This document shows, piece after piece, positions 1-8,981 of a DNA stretch of 41,254 nt (the stretch's first letter is position 1; each line of letters starts with the position of its first letter). The notes below the pieces were generated by a model. It worked only from the letters and a program-made list of their open reading frames with translations, was not told the origin of the DNA and made no database searches. The stretch is from NCBI GenBank assembly GCA_025056355.1, contig JANWWI010000017.1:1-41254 (forward strand). The letters run 5' to 3'. The translations under genes and the position numbers were made by a program. Origin of the DNA: Casimicrobiaceae bacterium. Lineage in GTDB: Bacteria; Pseudomonadota; Gammaproteobacteria; Burkholderiales; Casimicrobiaceae.

Positions 1-81
1 ATGGAGGAGAAGCTGCGCTTTGCCATCCGCGAAGGCGGCCGAACCGTCGGCGCCGGCGTGGTGACAAAGATTTTGAAGTAA
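1..81 (+). CDS. tuf: Elongation factor Tu, C-terminal end (5' partial)
   Basis: The first 26 codons visible are the very end of EF-Tu; the gene begins upstream of the window. EF-Tu delivers aminoacyl-tRNA to the ribosomal A site as a GTP complex. The residues [17 protein letters not shown] are the nearly invariant end of domain III, followed by TKILK and a TAA stop. The frame is open from base 1, so the first ATG is an internal methionine, not the start. Only 14 bp separate the stop from rpsJ, so the str-type cluster (rpsL-rpsG-fusA-tuf in relatives) probably runs straight into the S10 operon. Confidence 0.95.
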   Translation: MEEKLRFAIREGGRTVGAGVVTKILK

Positions 82-95
82 ACGGGAGTTGCGCT

Positions 96-404
96 GTGCA
101 GAGCCAGCGTATTCGTATTCGTCTCAAGGCGTTCGACTACAAGTTGATCGATCAGTCGGCCTCCGAGATCGTCGAGACTGCCAAGCGGTCGGGGGCAATC
201 GTACGCGGTCCCGTGCCGCTGCCGACGCGGATTCAGCGTTTCGATATCTTGCGCTCGCCGCACGTGAACAAAACCTCACGCGATCAATTCGAGATGCGGA
301 CGCATCTGCGGCTGCTCGACATCATCGAGCCGAACGACAAGACGGTTGATCAACTCATGAAGCTCGACCTTCCTGCGGGCGTCGACGTCGAGATCAAGGT
401 CTAG
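96..404 (+). CDS. rpsJ: 30S ribosomal protein S10
   Basis: S10 is a 30S head protein and, as NusE, also a partner of NusB and NusG in transcription antitermination. The 102-aa product has the family length and the signatures [15 protein letters not shown] near the N terminus and [20 protein letters not shown] in the middle. The start is GTG at 96, preceded by GGAG about 7 bases upstream; no ATG fits the family N terminus. First gene of the S10 block, 14 bp after tuf, so the long leader that precedes rpsJ in enterobacteria has no room here. Confidence 0.97.
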   Translation: MQSQRIRIRLKAFDYKLIDQSASEIVETAKRSGAIVRGPVPLPTRIQRFDILRSPHVNKTSRDQFEMRTHLRLLDIIEPNDKTVDQLMKLDLPAGVDVEIKV

Positions 405-492
405 TGCAGCGCTGATCGTTTTTGTGATCGAGTGCCGGTCAATTGCAACCGGTCCCCGTCGACGGCGGCGGGCAAGAAAGAAGAGGTGACAC

Positions 493-1125
493 ATGAGTCT
501 TGGACTCATTGGACGCAAGCTTGGGATGACCCGCATCTTCAACGATGACGGGAGCGCCACGGCCGTCACCGTCATTGACGTGCGAAACAACCGAGTCTCG
601 CAGGTCAAGACGGTTGAGACGGATGGCTATACGGCCGTGCAGGTAACCTACGGCGAACGGCGTGCGTCGCGGGTCAACAAGCCGATGGCGGGACACTTCG
701 CCAAAGCGGGGGTCCCCGCGGGCACGCTGACGCGGGAGTTCCGCGGCGAAGCGGGCGATCTGAAACCCGGGGCCGCCCTGGATGTGGCTCAGTTCAAGGT
801 TGGGCAACTCGTCGATGTGACGGGGGTGACCAAAGGGCGTGGCTTCTCCGGGGTCATTCGACGGCACAATTTCAGCTCCAACCGTGCTTCTCATGGCAAC
901 TCCGTGACGACTCGCGCGCCCGGTTCGATCGGCATGGCGCAGGATCCCGGTCGCGTTTTCCCCGGCAAGCGCATGGCCGGGCAATACGGCAATGAGCGGC
1001 GGACCGTGCAATGCCTGAAGGTTGTGCGCGTGGACGTCGAGCGTGGTCTGTTGCTCGTTTCCGGGGCCGTGCCCGGGGCCTCAGGCGGGCACGTGATCAT
1101 TCGGCCGTCGGTGAAAGGGGCATAA
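493..1125 (+). CDS. rplC: 50S ribosomal protein L3
   Basis: L3 is an early assembly protein of the 50S subunit whose long internal loop reaches toward the peptidyl transferase centre. The 210-aa product starts [16 protein letters not shown] and carries the loop signature [18 protein letters not shown]. Its glutamine falls at residue 150, the same number as the glutamine methylated by PrmB in E. coli L3; modification here is inferred. The ATG follows an AGAGGTG ribosome binding site. The 88-bp gap before it is the longest between rpsJ and rpsQ. Confidence 0.97.
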   Translation: MSLGLIGRKLGMTRIFNDDGSATAVTVIDVRNNRVSQVKTVETDGYTAVQVTYGERRASRVNKPMAGHFAKAGVPAGTLTREFRGEAGDLKPGAALDVAQFKVGQLVDVTGVTKGRGFSGVIRRHNFSSNRASHGNSVTTRAPGSIGMAQDPGRVFPGKRMAGQYGNERRTVQCLKVVRVDVERGLLLVSGAVPGASGGHVIIRPSVKGA

Positions 1126-1127
1126 GA

Positions 1128-1751
1128 ATGGAACTGCAAGTCCTCGACGCCCAAGGCAACCGGCGCGCGACGCTCGCGGCTTCCGACGAAATCTTTGGTC
1201 GGGACTACAACGAAGCGCTCGTGCACCAGCTCGTCGTGGCCTATCAGGCGAACGCGCGTGGGGGAAACCGCGCGCAGAAGTCGCGCGCCGAAGTCAAACA
1301 CTCCACCAAGAAGCCGTGGCGTCAGAAAGGCACGGGCAGGGCGCGCGCGGGCATGACCTCAAGCCCGCTTTGGCGAGGCGGTGGCCGAGCGTTCCCGAGC
1401 CGTCCGGATGAAAACTTTTCACAGAAAGTCAACCGCAAGATGTACCGCGCGGGCATGGCTGCGATCTTTTCGCAGCTTGCGCGCGAAGATCGTTTGCATG
1501 TGGTCGAGGACTTCACCGTTGAAGCGCCCAAGACCAAACTCGTCGCCGCCGCGCTCAAGAATCTTGGGGTGCGCGAGGCGCTCATCGTGACCGATCACGT
1601 CGATGACAAGCTCTATCTGGCTTCACGTAACTTGCCCAATGTGGCGATCGTGGCCGCCCAGCATGTCGATCCGGTCAGTCTCATCTCGTTTAGTCGAGTG
1701 ATCTTGACCAAGGCGGCGGTGGCCAAGATCGAGGAGGCGTACAAGAAATGA
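1128..1751 (+). CDS. rplD: 50S ribosomal protein L4
   Basis: L4 binds 23S rRNA domain I; its extended loop helps form the exit tunnel constriction. In E. coli it also represses the S10 operon. The 207-aa product begins [10 protein letters not shown] and holds the basic loop motif [15 protein letters not shown] around residues 60-75. I chose ATG 1128, two bases after the rplC stop, because it gives the family N terminus; the longer open frame beginning at 1011 lies within rplC. It overlaps rplW by four bases (ATGA), indicating translational coupling. Confidence 0.96.
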   Translation: MELQVLDAQGNRRATLAASDEIFGRDYNEALVHQLVVAYQANARGGNRAQKSRAEVKHSTKKPWRQKGTGRARAGMTSSPLWRGGGRAFPSRPDENFSQKVNRKMYRAGMAAIFSQLAREDRLHVVEDFTVEAPKTKLVAAALKNLGVREALIVTDHVDDKLYLASRNLPNVAIVAAQHVDPVSLISFSRVILTKAAVAKIEEAYKK

Positions 1752-2044
1752 ATCCGCATCGACTCATGAGCGTGCTCGTTGCGCCTGTCATCTCGGAAAA
1801 GAGCACCTTTGTGGCCGAGAAGAATGAGCAAGTGGTCTTCGAGGTCCTTCCGGATGCGACGAAGCCGGAGGTGAAGGCGGCGGTTGAAATGTTGTTCAAG
1901 GTGCAGGTCGAGAAAGTCAACTTACTCAACCGGGTCGGTAAGACCAAACGCCACGGTCAACAGTTGGGCCGGCGCAAGCACACGCGGCGTGCCTACGTCT
2001 CGCTCAAACCGGGGCAGCAAATTCACTTCGGTGGGGAGGCATAA
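1748..2044 (+). CDS. rplW: 50S ribosomal protein L23
   Basis: L23 sits at the polypeptide exit and is the docking site for trigger factor and signal recognition particle. The 98-aa protein has the family signature VAPVISEKS near the N terminus; Glu17 corresponds by position to the conserved Glu that contacts trigger factor in E. coli. The basic loop [23 protein letters not shown] inserts into 23S rRNA. ATGA overlap with rplD and a 5-bp gap to rplB. Confidence 0.96.
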   Translation: MNPHRLMSVLVAPVISEKSTFVAEKNEQVVFEVLPDATKPEVKAAVEMLFKVQVEKVNLLNRVGKTKRHGQQLGRRKHTRRAYVSLKPGQQIHFGGEA

Positions 2045-2049
2045 GCACC

Positions 2050-2886
2050 ATGGCAGTCGTCAAAGTCAAACCGACCTCGCCGGGGCGTCGCGCGCTGGTC
2101 AAAATCGTCACACCGGAGCTTCATAAGGGTGAGCCCTACCGGCCCTTGCTAGTTCCTCAGAAGCGAGGCTCCGGGCGCAACAACAATGGCCACATCACCA
2201 CGCGGCACAAGGGCGGCGGGCATAAGCATCATTACCGCTTGATCGATTTTCGACGCAACAAGGATGGCATTCCGGCCAAGGTCGAGCGGCTCGAATACGA
2301 TCCAAACCGCTCTGCGCACATTGCGCTCGTGTTGTATGCCGACGGCGAGCGGCGCTACATCTTGGCGCCGAAAGGACTGTCGTCCGGCGATCTCATCTTG
2401 AGCGGCCCAGAAGCGCCGATCAAGCCGGGCAATGTGTTGCCGCTTCGCAACATTCCCGTCGGCACGACCATTCATGCCGTCGAACTTCAACCGGGCAAAG
2501 GGGCGCAGTTGGCGCGCGCCGCGGGCGCTTCCGCGCAGCTCATGGCACGCGAGGGCGCCTACGCGCAGATCCGGTTGCGTTCGGGGGAGGTGCGCAGGGT
2601 GCACGTCGATTGTCGGGCGGCCATTGGCGAGGTGGGTAATGGTGAGCATTCACTTCGCTCACTTGGTAAGGCCGGTGCCAGTCGTTGGCGCGGGATTCGT
2701 CCAAGCGTGCGGGGCATTGCGATGAACCCGGTCGACCACCCCATGGGCGGGCGGACCAATGGCGGGGGCGGGCGGCATCACCCGATGTCGCCCTGGGGGC
2801 AAAACGCTAAGGGCTTGAAGACCCGTACCAACAAACGCACCAGCGGGATGATTGTGCGTTCGCGGCACGCAGCGAAGAAGGGGTAA
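2050..2886 (+). CDS. rplB: 50S ribosomal protein L2
   Basis: L2 is a primary 23S rRNA binding protein needed for subunit association and peptidyl transferase assembly. The 278-aa product contains [18 protein letters not shown] early and [14 protein letters not shown] late. The histidine of VDHP, matching the functionally important His229 of E. coli, is kept. The usual following run GGGEGR is here [10 protein letters not shown], a slightly divergent loop next to that histidine. The C-terminal tail is strongly basic. Start ATG 2050 gives the expected [14 protein letters not shown]. Confidence 0.96.
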   Translation: MAVVKVKPTSPGRRALVKIVTPELHKGEPYRPLLVPQKRGSGRNNNGHITTRHKGGGHKHHYRLIDFRRNKDGIPAKVERLEYDPNRSAHIALVLYADGERRYILAPKGLSSGDLILSGPEAPIKPGNVLPLRNIPVGTTIHAVELQPGKGAQLARAAGASAQLMAREGAYAQIRLRSGEVRRVHVDCRAAIGEVGNGEHSLRSLGKAGASRWRGIRPSVRGIAMNPVDHPMGGRTNGGGGRHHPMSPWGQNAKGLKTRTNKRTSGMIVRSRHAAKKG

Positions 2887-2892
2887 TTCGCC

Positions 2893-3171
2893 ATGGCGCG
2901 TTCGATCAAAAAGGGACCGTTCGTCGATGGCCATTTGGCCAAAAAAATCGAGGCGGCCATTGCCAAGAACGACAAGCGGCCGATCAAAACCTGGTCGCGT
3001 CGCTCGACGATCACGCCCGACTTTGTCGGCCTCACGATTGCGGTGCACAACGGTCGCACGCACGTGCCGGTCTATATCACCGAACAGATGGTCGGGCACA
3101 AGCTCGGCGAGTTCGCGTTGACGCGAACCTTCAAGGGCCATCCGGCCGATAAAAAGGTCGTCAAAAAGTAA
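2893..3171 (+). CDS. rpsS: 30S ribosomal protein S19
   Basis: S19 lies in the 30S head next to S13 and contacts A-site tRNA and the B1a intersubunit bridge. The 92-aa product begins [15 protein letters not shown] and contains [15 protein letters not shown] and the nucleic-acid-binding [21 protein letters not shown], spaced as in the family. ATG 2893 follows rplB by 6 bp. A longer frame starting at 2852 is in another phase and lies mostly within rplB. Confidence 0.96.
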   Translation: MARSIKKGPFVDGHLAKKIEAAIAKNDKRPIKTWSRRSTITPDFVGLTIAVHNGRTHVPVYITEQMVGHKLGEFALTRTFKGHPADKKVVKK

Positions 3172-3183
3172 GGGTTTCAGGCG

Positions 3184-3513
3184 ATGAAAACCGTTGCATA
3201 CCTCAGAGGTGCACCCGTGTCGGCACAGAAGTGCCGCCTGGTGGCGGATCAGGTGCGCGGACTGCCGGTGGCCAAAGCGCTCAACCTGCTTCAGTTCAGC
3301 CCGAAGAAGTCCGCGGCAATCATTCGCAAAGTGCTTGAATCGGCGATCGCGAATGCGGAGCACAACGAGGGAGCCGATATCGACCAACTCAAGGTGACCT
3401 CGATCAAGGTCGACAAGGGCATGGTGCTGCGGCGCTTCGTGGCGCGAGCGAAAGGCCGTGGTGCACGAATTAACAAACAGACGTGTCACATTTACGTGAC
3501 CGTGGGTCATTAG
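3184..3513 (+). CDS. rplV: 50S ribosomal protein L22
   Basis: L22 contacts all domains of 23S rRNA, and its beta-hairpin lines the exit tunnel beside L4. The 109-aa product contains [17 protein letters not shown] near residue 15 and the hairpin region [16 protein letters not shown] near the C terminus, where macrolide-resistance changes are known in other species. No unusual insertion is seen in that loop. It lies 12 bp after rpsS and 8 bp before rpsC. Confidence 0.96.
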   Translation: MKTVAYLRGAPVSAQKCRLVADQVRGLPVAKALNLLQFSPKKSAAIIRKVLESAIANAEHNEGADIDQLKVTSIKVDKGMVLRRFVARAKGRGARINKQTCHIYVTVGH

Positions 3514-3521
3514 AGGTCAGC

Positions 3522-4256
3522 ATGGGGCAGAAGATCCACCCGGTCGGCTTTCGGCTTAGTGTGACGCGCGGCTGGACGTCGCGCTGGTATTCGAACTCGC
3601 GCGGTTTCGCGGAAAAGCTGATCGAGGACTACAAGGTCCGCAGTTACTTGCTCAGCAAGCTCAAAAACGCGAACGTGTCCAAGGTGGTCATCGAACGTCC
3701 GGCGAAAAACGCGCGCATCACGATCCATACTGCGCGTCCGGGCGTTGTGATCGGGAAAAAGGGCGAGGATATTGAGGCGCTGCGTGCGCAGCTGCGCAAG
3801 ATGCTCGGCGGGGAGGTGACGCTCAACATCGAGGAAGTGCGTAAGCCCGAAACCGACGCGAAACTGATTGCCGATTCAATCGCGCAGCAGCTCGAAAAAC
3901 GAATCATGTTCCGCCGTGCCATGAAGCGGGCCATGCAAAACGCAATGCGGCTCGGCGTTCAAGGCATCAAAATCATGAGTTCGGGTCGACTCAACGGGGT
4001 TGAGATTGCGCGTACCGAGTGGTACCGGGAAGGCCGTGTGCCGCTGCACACGCTGCGCGCCGATATCGACTATGCCGTAGCCGAGGCCAAGACCAGCTAT
4101 GGCGTGATCGGTATCAAGGTCTGGATTTTCAAGGGTGAGAACGTCGGGCTTGCCGCGGCGGAGAGCGCGGCAGCGCCGTCGAACGAGACGGCTGAAACGC
4201 CGCGGGAGCGTCGGGGCCGTCGCACCACAGGAGTGAAGCATGCTGCAGCCGTCTAG
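3522..4256 (+). CDS. rpsC: 30S ribosomal protein S3
   Basis: S3 is at the mRNA entry tunnel and contributes to the ribosomal helicase activity. I use ATG 3522, giving [12 protein letters not shown], the invariant family start; the frame is open upstream, but that part overlaps rplV. The product is 244 aa with a type II KH domain containing [10 protein letters not shown] around residue 75 and a C-terminal domain with [19 protein letters not shown]. The acidic alanine-rich tail is typical. Its last 17 bp overlap the start of rplP, more than the usual 4-base coupling. Confidence 0.96.
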   Translation: MGQKIHPVGFRLSVTRGWTSRWYSNSRGFAEKLIEDYKVRSYLLSKLKNANVSKVVIERPAKNARITIHTARPGVVIGKKGEDIEALRAQLRKMLGGEVTLNIEEVRKPETDAKLIADSIAQQLEKRIMFRRAMKRAMQNAMRLGVQGIKIMSSGRLNGVEIARTEWYREGRVPLHTLRADIDYAVAEAKTSYGVIGIKVWIFKGENVGLAAAESAAAPSNETAETPRERRGRRTTGVKHAAAV

Positions 4257-4656
4257 ACGCAAATATCGCAAGGAACAAAAGGGGCGAAACAAGGGCCTCG
4301 CCACGCGTGGAACCAAAGTGAGCTTTGGTGAGTACGGGCTCAAGGCCATCGGGCGTGGGCGCCTGACGGCGCGGCAAATCGAGGCCGCGCGCCGCGCGAT
4401 CAGCCGTCACATCAAACGGGGCGGGCGCATTTGGATTCGCATCTTCCCCGACAAACCGATCAGCAAAAAGCCGGCCGAAGTGCGCATGGGCAACGGCAAG
4501 GGCAACCCCGAGTACTACGTCGCCGAAGTCCAGCCAGGTAAGGTCCTCTACGAGATGGACGGGGTTGAGGAGTCCCTCGCGCGGGAAGCTTTTGCCCTCG
4601 CTGCCGCGAAGTTGCCGATTCGGACGATCTTCGTACAACGTTTGGTGGGGGGCTAA
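4240..4656 (+). CDS. rplP: 50S ribosomal protein L16
   Basis: L16 organises the A-site region of the 50S subunit and contacts the elbow of A-site tRNA. The 138-aa product begins [16 protein letters not shown], the family N terminus, which fixes the start inside the end of rpsC. It also contains [18 protein letters not shown] and the loop [12 protein letters not shown]. In E. coli an arginine near residue 81 is hydroxylated by YcfD; the equivalent loop is present here, but modification cannot be judged. Confidence 0.96.
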   Translation: MLQPSRRKYRKEQKGRNKGLATRGTKVSFGEYGLKAIGRGRLTARQIEAARRAISRHIKRGGRIWIRIFPDKPISKKPAEVRMGNGKGNPEYYVAEVQPGKVLYEMDGVEESLAREAFALAAAKLPIRTIFVQRLVGG

Positions 4657-4660
4657 GGCG

Positions 4661-4867
4661 ATGGCGAAGACCTCCAAAGCCGCCGAGTTACGCAGCAAAA
4701 GCATCGACGAACTCAACAAGGAAATCGAATCGCTCTATCGCGCGCATTTCACGCTGCGGATGCAAAAGGCCACGCAGCAGCTTCAGAACACTGCTCAGCT
4801 GGGCCGTACGCGGCGAGACATCGCGCGAGCCCTGACTGTGCTCAACGAAAAGCTGAGGACGAAATGA
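4661..4867 (+). CDS. rpmC: 50S ribosomal protein L29
   Basis: L29 is a small helical protein at the exit tunnel next to L23. ATG 4661, 4 bp after rplP, gives a 68-aa product beginning [20 protein letters not shown]; the frame remains open upstream into rplP, but that part has no family match. Signatures [20 protein letters not shown] and [14 protein letters not shown] are the two antiparallel helices. The stop overlaps the rpsQ start in an ATGA. Confidence 0.95.
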   Translation: MAKTSKAAELRSKSIDELNKEIESLYRAHFTLRMQKATQQLQNTAQLGRTRRDIARALTVLNEKLRTK

Positions 4868-5136
4868 GCGCTGCCGAGACCTCATCGAAGACCCCGATCG
4901 TGGCGACGCGGATCGGGCGCGTCACCAGTGACAAGATGATGAAGACCGTCACCGTGCTCGTGGAACGTCGCGTCAAGCATCCGCTCTACGGCAAGGTGGT
5001 CACCAAGCGAGCCAAGTATCATGCCCATGACGAAGAGGGCATGGCCAAGCTTGGCGACCTGGTGGAAATTCGTGCCTGTCGGCCCATTTCCAAAACCAAG
5101 TCGTGGGTGGTCTCGCGCGTCATCGAAAAGGCCTGA
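4864..5136 (+). CDS. rpsQ: 30S ribosomal protein S17
   Basis: S17 is a primary 16S rRNA binding protein with an OB fold. The 90-aa product contains [19 protein letters not shown] and the KYHAHDE and [16 protein letters not shown] signatures. An N-terminal extension of about 12 residues ([12 protein letters not shown]) precedes the conserved core. It is the last gene before a 226-bp gap carrying a promoter, so it closes the S10-type segment, coupled to rpmC through an ATGA overlap. Confidence 0.95.
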   Translation: MSAAETSSKTPIVATRIGRVTSDKMMKTVTVLVERRVKHPLYGKVVTKRAKYHAHDEEGMAKLGDLVEIRACRPISKTKSWVVSRVIEKA

Positions 5137-5187
5137 TGGTCGCATCGCTCGCGAGCGGCGTGGCGCGCGGCGCTTGGGTCCTCGGAT

Positions 5188-5216
5188 TTGACGGCTCACG
5201 TTCATTTGGCGATAAT
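5188..5216 (+). promoter_or_regulatory. Strong sigma70-type promoter for the spc segment
   Basis: TTGACG at 5188-5193 and GATAAT at 5211-5216 are separated by exactly 17 bp; each hexamer matches the consensus at 5 of 6 positions. Transcription would begin near 5223, about 140 bases before rplN. The position matches that of the spc operon promoter of E. coli, upstream of rplN. This is the only strong promoter-like pair I found inside the superoperon. Confidence 0.75.
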
Positions 5217-5362
5217 AGGAAGCTTTGCTAGACCGCGCCTTAAGTGCCCAAAGGCCCGGCGCGGAACGTGTGAACGTTCAAGTGCCCACTGACACGGGCC
5301 CCAAGACTGCCGCTTAGCCGTTGCCCGCGAGCAACGCTTGCGGAGAAGTTGGAGAGAAAGCC
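5217..5362 (+). promoter_or_regulatory. Structured 5' leader of rplN
   Basis: The leader between the promoter and rplN contains three inverted repeats. CCGCGCC (5233-5239) pairs with GGCGCGG (5258-5264). GCCC and GGGC bracket ACTGACAC near 5284-5298. CGTTGC (5319-5324) pairs with GCAACG (5331-5336) around a 6-base loop. The 9-mer AAGTGCCCA occurs twice, at 5242-5250 (in the first loop) and 5280-5288. The ribosome binding site GGAGAG is at 5351-5356. No open frame is evident. A regulatory role is an inference from structure and position only. Confidence 0.4.
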
Positions 5363-5731
5363 ATGATTCAGATGCAGACGATGCTCGACGTCGCCGATAA
5401 CACGGGCGCGCGGCGTGTGATGTGCTTCAAAGTGTTGGGTGGCTCGAAGCGCCGTTACGCGAGCATTGGTGACATCGTGAAGGTGAGCATCAAGGATGCC
5501 CAGCCACGCGGCCGCGTCAAAAAAGGCGAGGTCTACAACGCGGTGGTCGTGCGCACGGCGCAGGGTGTTCGTCGCGCCGACGGATCGCGGATCAAGTTCG
5601 ACGGCAATGCCGTCGTTCTTTTGAATAACAAGCTCGAGCCGATTGGCACGCGAATTTTTGGGCCGGTTACGCGTGAGCTGCGCAGCGAGCGCTTCATGAA
5701 GATCGTCTCGCTTGCGCCCGAGGTCCTCTAG
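5363..5731 (+). CDS. rplN: 50S ribosomal protein L14
   Basis: L14 lies at the subunit interface, forms bridges to 16S rRNA and is the binding site of the silencing factor RsfS. ATG 5363, seven bases after GGAGAG, gives the invariant start [17 protein letters not shown] and a 122-aa product, the usual length. The signature [22 protein letters not shown] follows. The ORF could be extended upstream to 5321, but no family sequence lies there. First gene of the spc-type segment, downstream of its own promoter. Confidence 0.97.
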   Translation: MIQMQTMLDVADNTGARRVMCFKVLGGSKRRYASIGDIVKVSIKDAQPRGRVKKGEVYNAVVVRTAQGVRRADGSRIKFDGNAVVLLNNKLEPIGTRIFGPVTRELRSERFMKIVSLAPEVL

Positions 5732-5740
5732 GAGCTACGC

Positions 5741-6046
5741 ATGCGCAAGATCCGAAAGGGCGACATCGTCGTCGTGCTCACGGGACGCGACAAAGGTAAG
5801 CGCGGCGAGGTGCTGCGCGTCGAAGCTGATCGTGTCGTCGTCGCCGGGGTCAATTTGGTCAAACACCACGTCAAGCCCAACCCGATGAACAACGAACCCG
5901 GCGGCATCGTCGCGCGTGAAGCCTCGATCCACATCTCGAACGTGGCGATCTACAACGCCGCTTCGCAAAAAGCGGATCGTGTCGCCATCCGCGTCATCGA
6001 CGGGCGCCGGCAGCGCGTGTTCAAGTCTTCCGGGCAGCCGATCTAA
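5741..6046 (+). CDS. rplX: 50S ribosomal protein L24
   Basis: L24 is an assembly initiator that binds the 5' region of 23S rRNA. The 101-aa protein has the KOW motif at its N terminus ([21 protein letters not shown]) followed by [13 protein letters not shown] and [16 protein letters not shown]. Start ATG 5741, 9 bp after rplN. In E. coli the rplX-rplE junction carries the S8 operator; the 14-bp junction here shows no obvious copy by eye. Confidence 0.96.
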   Translation: MRKIRKGDIVVVLTGRDKGKRGEVLRVEADRVVVAGVNLVKHHVKPNPMNNEPGGIVAREASIHISNVAIYNAASQKADRVAIRVIDGRRQRVFKSSGQPI

Positions 6047-6060
6047 GGGGGGGCGTGCGC

Positions 6061-6600
6061 ATGGCTCGTCTGCAAGAGTATTACCGCAAGGAAATCGTGC
6101 CCGCGCTGATGAAGCAGTTCGGGTATCGCTCGCCGATGCAAGTGCCGCGACTGACGAAGATTGTCGTCAACATGGGCGTCGGTGAGGCGGTGGCCGACCG
6201 AAAAGTCATCGAGTCGGCGAGCAAGGATCTCATGGCCATCACCGGGCAAAAGCCCGTGGTCACACGTGCCAAGAAGGCGATCTCGAACTACAAGATTCGT
6301 CAGGGATATCCAATTGGCACGATGGTCACGCTACGCGCAAGGCACATGTACGAATTTCTGGACCGACTGGTCAACATCGCCTTGCCGCGGGTGCGCGATT
6401 TTCGTGGCCTGCCGCCGCGCGGCTTTGACGGTCGCGGCAACTTCAATCTCGGCATCAAAGAACAGATCATCTTTCCCGAGATCGAGTACGACAAGATCGA
6501 TGCGTTGCGCGGGATGAACATCACGATTACCACGACGGCCAAGACCGATGCCGAGGCGAAGGCCTTGTTACTCGCGTTTGGTTTTCCGTTCCGCGGCTAG
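6061..6600 (+). CDS. rplE: 50S ribosomal protein L5
   Basis: L5 binds 5S rRNA and forms a bridge to S13 in the 30S head. I use ATG 6061 ([16 protein letters not shown]) rather than an in-frame ATG two codons upstream, since it is the family N terminus; the product is 179 aa. Conserved segments are [38 protein letters not shown] and [10 protein letters not shown]. It precedes rpsN by 12 bp. Confidence 0.96.
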   Translation: MARLQEYYRKEIVPALMKQFGYRSPMQVPRLTKIVVNMGVGEAVADRKVIESASKDLMAITGQKPVVTRAKKAISNYKIRQGYPIGTMVTLRARHMYEFLDRLVNIALPRVRDFRGLPPRGFDGRGNFNLGIKEQIIFPEIEYDKIDALRGMNITITTTAKTDAEAKALLLAFGFPFRG

Positions 6601-6612
6601 ACGAGGAGCGTT

Positions 6613-6918
6613 ATGGCAAAACTGTCCCTCATCAACCGAGAGGCAAAACGCCAAAAGCTGGTGGCGAAATACGCCAAAAAGCGGGCTGAGCTCAAGGCAA
6701 TTCTTGCTGACGCTTCGGCAGGAGAGGAGGCGCATGCGAAGGCGCGTGCGGCGCTGCAGGCGCTACCGCGCAATGCAAATCCGACCCGACTTCGGCGCCG
6801 TTGCGCGATCACGGGACGTCCGCGTGGGGTATTTCGCAAGTTTGGGCTGTCGCGACACAAGATTCGCGAGCTCGCGTTCCGCGGAGAGATTCCCGGCGTG
6901 ATCAAGGCGAGTTGGTGA
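6613..6918 (+). CDS. rpsN: 30S ribosomal protein S14 (long, zinc-free form)
   Basis: S14 is part of the 30S head near S3 and S10. At 101 aa it is the long form that lacks the CxxC-CxxC zinc site; the C-terminal half contains a single cysteine, in [10 protein letters not shown], followed by [21 protein letters not shown]. The N terminus [24 protein letters not shown] is typical. The gene lies in its normal place between rplE and rpsH. Confidence 0.96.
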   Translation: MAKLSLINREAKRQKLVAKYAKKRAELKAILADASAGEEAHAKARAALQALPRNANPTRLRRRCAITGRPRGVFRKFGLSRHKIRELAFRGEIPGVIKASW

Positions 6919-6931
6919 GGAGCGACAAGCG

Positions 6932-7327
6932 ATGAGTATGTCTGACCCGATTGCCGACATGCTGACGCGTATCCGTAACGCGCAGGCTATGGAGAAGCCC
7001 TCGGTCTGTGTGCCAGCGTCTAAGCTCAAGTCCGCGATTGCGCGTGTGCTCAAAGAGGAGGGCTACATCGAAGACTTTCGAATCGTGGGCGACCCCAAGC
7101 GACCGGAGCTTGAGATTGTGCTCAAGTATTACGCCGGACGTCCGGTGATCGAGTCGATCGTGCGGGTCAGTAAGCCGGGCCTTCGCGTCTACCGCGGTAA
7201 AGACGCCTTGCCCTCGGTCATGAATGGCCTGGGCATCGCCATCATCTCAACACCGCGCGGCGTCATGACGGACCGCAAGGCGCGAAGCCTTGGGGTGGGC
7301 GGCGAGGTTCTCTGCACCGTCGCGTAA
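6932..7327 (+). CDS. rpsH: 30S ribosomal protein S8
   Basis: S8 binds the central domain of 16S rRNA and in E. coli also represses the spc operon by binding its mRNA. The 131-aa product begins [18 protein letters not shown] and ends with the family signature [18 protein letters not shown] followed by GGEVLCTVA. Start ATG 6932; a second in-frame ATG two codons later is possible. Confidence 0.96.
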   Translation: MSMSDPIADMLTRIRNAQAMEKPSVCVPASKLKSAIARVLKEEGYIEDFRIVGDPKRPELEIVLKYYAGRPVIESIVRVSKPGLRVYRGKDALPSVMNGLGIAIISTPRGVMTDRKARSLGVGGEVLCTVA

Positions 7328-7340
7328 AGGGGGCTCTGCC

Positions 7341-7874
7341 ATGTCGCGAATTGCTAAGTATCCCGTGCCGATTCCGCCCAAGGTCGAAGTGACGATTCAG
7401 GGCAGCGTGGTCGAAGTCAAGGGGCCGCTCGGTTCGCTCAAGCGCGATTTTGGTCCGCGAGTGAAAATCGAGCGGCGGGAGGATTCGATTTTGTGCCAGG
7501 CCGTCCATGGCGATGCGGCGAGCCGGGCGATGTCGGGCACGGCGCGGGCGCTGATCAACAACATGGTGGTTGGCGTCTCGAAAGGCTTTGAAAAGCGGCT
7601 GACGCTCGTTGGGGTCGGCTATCGTGCCGCAGCCCAGGGGGACACGTTGAACCTGTCCTTGGGCTTCTCGCACCCGATCGTGCATAAGATGCCCCCGGGC
7701 GTGAAAGTCGCCACACCGTCGCAGACCGAAATCGTCGTAAGCGGTGCGGATCGTCAACAAGTAGGCCAAGTTGCGGCTGAGATTCGAGCCTATCGGCCAC
7801 CGGAGCCATACAAGGGCAAGGGGGTGCGCTACGCCGATGAGGTCGTAACGCTCAAGGAAACGAAGAAGAAGTAA
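7341..7874 (+). CDS. rplF: 50S ribosomal protein L6
   Basis: L6 stabilises the sarcin-ricin region near the factor-binding site. I place the start at ATG 7341 ([17 protein letters not shown]), preceded by AAAGGGGG; the open frame continues upstream but without family similarity. The product is 177 aa with two repeated domains and the C-terminal signature [17 protein letters not shown], the usual family ending. Coupled closely to rpsH and rplR. Confidence 0.96.
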   Translation: MSRIAKYPVPIPPKVEVTIQGSVVEVKGPLGSLKRDFGPRVKIERREDSILCQAVHGDAASRAMSGTARALINNMVVGVSKGFEKRLTLVGVGYRAAAQGDTLNLSLGFSHPIVHKMPPGVKVATPSQTEIVVSGADRQQVGQVAAEIRAYRPPEPYKGKGVRYADEVVTLKETKKK

Positions 7875-7888
7875 CGCGAGGGCGAACG

Positions 7889-8248
7889 ATGAAGACCACC
7901 AAAGACGAGGCGCGGCGCCGCCGGGCGCGGCAGACGCGGCGCCGATTGACGCTGCAGCGTGCGATTCGACTCACGGTCTTTCGCAGCAACAAGCACATCT
8001 ACGCCCAAATCATTTCGGGTGACGGGTCGCGGGTGCTTGCTTCGGCTTCGACGCTTGAGCCGGAACTGCGCAAGGAACTCGCAAACGGCGGCAATAAGGC
8101 GGCGGCCGAGCGGGTCGGGGCGCGCATCGCTGAGAAAGCCAAAGCAGCAGGCATCGAAGTTGTTGCATTCGACCGAGCGGGCTACAAGTACCACGGTCGC
8201 GTCAAAGCACTGGCCGAGGCGGCTCGCGCTGGTGGGTTGAAGTTCTAG
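7889..8248 (+). CDS. rplR: 50S ribosomal protein L18
   Basis: L18 binds 5S rRNA together with L5. The 119-aa product has a very basic N terminus ([20 protein letters not shown]), then [14 protein letters not shown] and the C-terminal [20 protein letters not shown], which are family signatures. It begins 14 bp after rplF and ends 10 bp before rpsE. Confidence 0.95.
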   Translation: MKTTKDEARRRRARQTRRRLTLQRAIRLTVFRSNKHIYAQIISGDGSRVLASASTLEPELRKELANGGNKAAAERVGARIAEKAKAAGIEVVAFDRAGYKYHGRVKALAEAARAGGLKF

Positions 8249-8258
8249 GAAACACCTC

Positions 8259-8777
8259 ATGGCACGCGCACAAACGCAACAGAAGGACGAAACGGGCGAC
8301 GGCCTGCGCGAAAAGATGATCGCGGTCAACCGGGTGACCAAGGTGGTCAAAGGTGGCCGCATCATGGCCTTTGCCGCACTGACAGTGGTGGGCGACGGGG
8401 ACGGTCGAGTCGGCATGGGGAAAGGCAAGGCCAAAGAAGTCCCGGTCAGCGTGCAAAAGGCCATGGAACAGGCGCGTCGGCACATGAAGAAGGTCGCGCT
8501 CAAAAATGGCACGCTGCATCATGCGGTCATCGGCAAGCACGGTGCAACCAAGGTGCTCATGCTGCCCGCCTCCGAGGGCACCGGCATCATCGCTGGGGGT
8601 GCGGTACGGGCGGTCTGTGAGGTGGTCGGCATCACCAATGTGCTGGCCAAAACCTTCGGTCCGACCAATCCGTACAACGTCGTCCGCGCGACGCTCAAAG
8701 CGCTCGAGCGCGTTTCTTCGCCGGCTGAGGTGGCGGCCAAGCGCGGACTGTCTGTGGAACAAGTGCTTGGAGCGTGA
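8259..8777 (+). CDS. rpsE: 30S ribosomal protein S5
   Basis: S5 contributes to decoding accuracy at the mRNA entry side. The 172-aa product has the dsRNA-binding-like N domain ([18 protein letters not shown], then [21 protein letters not shown]) and a C domain with [18 protein letters not shown]. The loop VTKVVKGGR, where spectinomycin-resistance changes occur in other species, looks wild type. Standard position between rplR and rpmD. Confidence 0.96.
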   Translation: MARAQTQQKDETGDGLREKMIAVNRVTKVVKGGRIMAFAALTVVGDGDGRVGMGKGKAKEVPVSVQKAMEQARRHMKKVALKNGTLHHAVIGKHGATKVLMLPASEGTGIIAGGAVRAVCEVVGITNVLAKTFGPTNPYNVVRATLKALERVSSPAEVAAKRGLSVEQVLGA

Positions 8778-8782
8778 GTCCC

Positions 8783-8968
8783 ATGGCTGAGAAAAACACT
8801 CTCACGATCCGGCTCGTCAAGAGCCCGATCGGCGCCAAGCGCAATCACATTGCCTGTGTGCGCGGTTTGGGCTTGACGCGCCTCGGCCAGCAACGCGAAG
8901 TGCTCGACACCCCCGCCATTCGCGGCATGATCAACACGGTGCGTCACCTGGTCAAGATCATTCGATAA
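8783..8968 (+). CDS. rpmD: 50S ribosomal protein L30
   Basis: L30 is a small protein of the 50S subunit. ATG 8783 gives a 61-aa product, the usual length, with [20 protein letters not shown] and [20 protein letters not shown] as recognisable segments. The frame also permits an ATG three codons upstream at 8774, which would overlap the rpsE stop; the shorter start fits the family better. Confidence 0.93.
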   Translation: MAEKNTLTIRLVKSPIGAKRNHIACVRGLGLTRLGQQREVLDTPAIRGMINTVRHLVKIIR

Positions 8969-8981
8969 GGAAGTCGGACAA

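Noticed and set aside
276-1301. Long minus-strand open frames across rpsJ, rplC and rplD
   Set aside because: They are antisense shadows of strongly conserved ribosomal genes in GC-rich DNA, with no recognisable domains.
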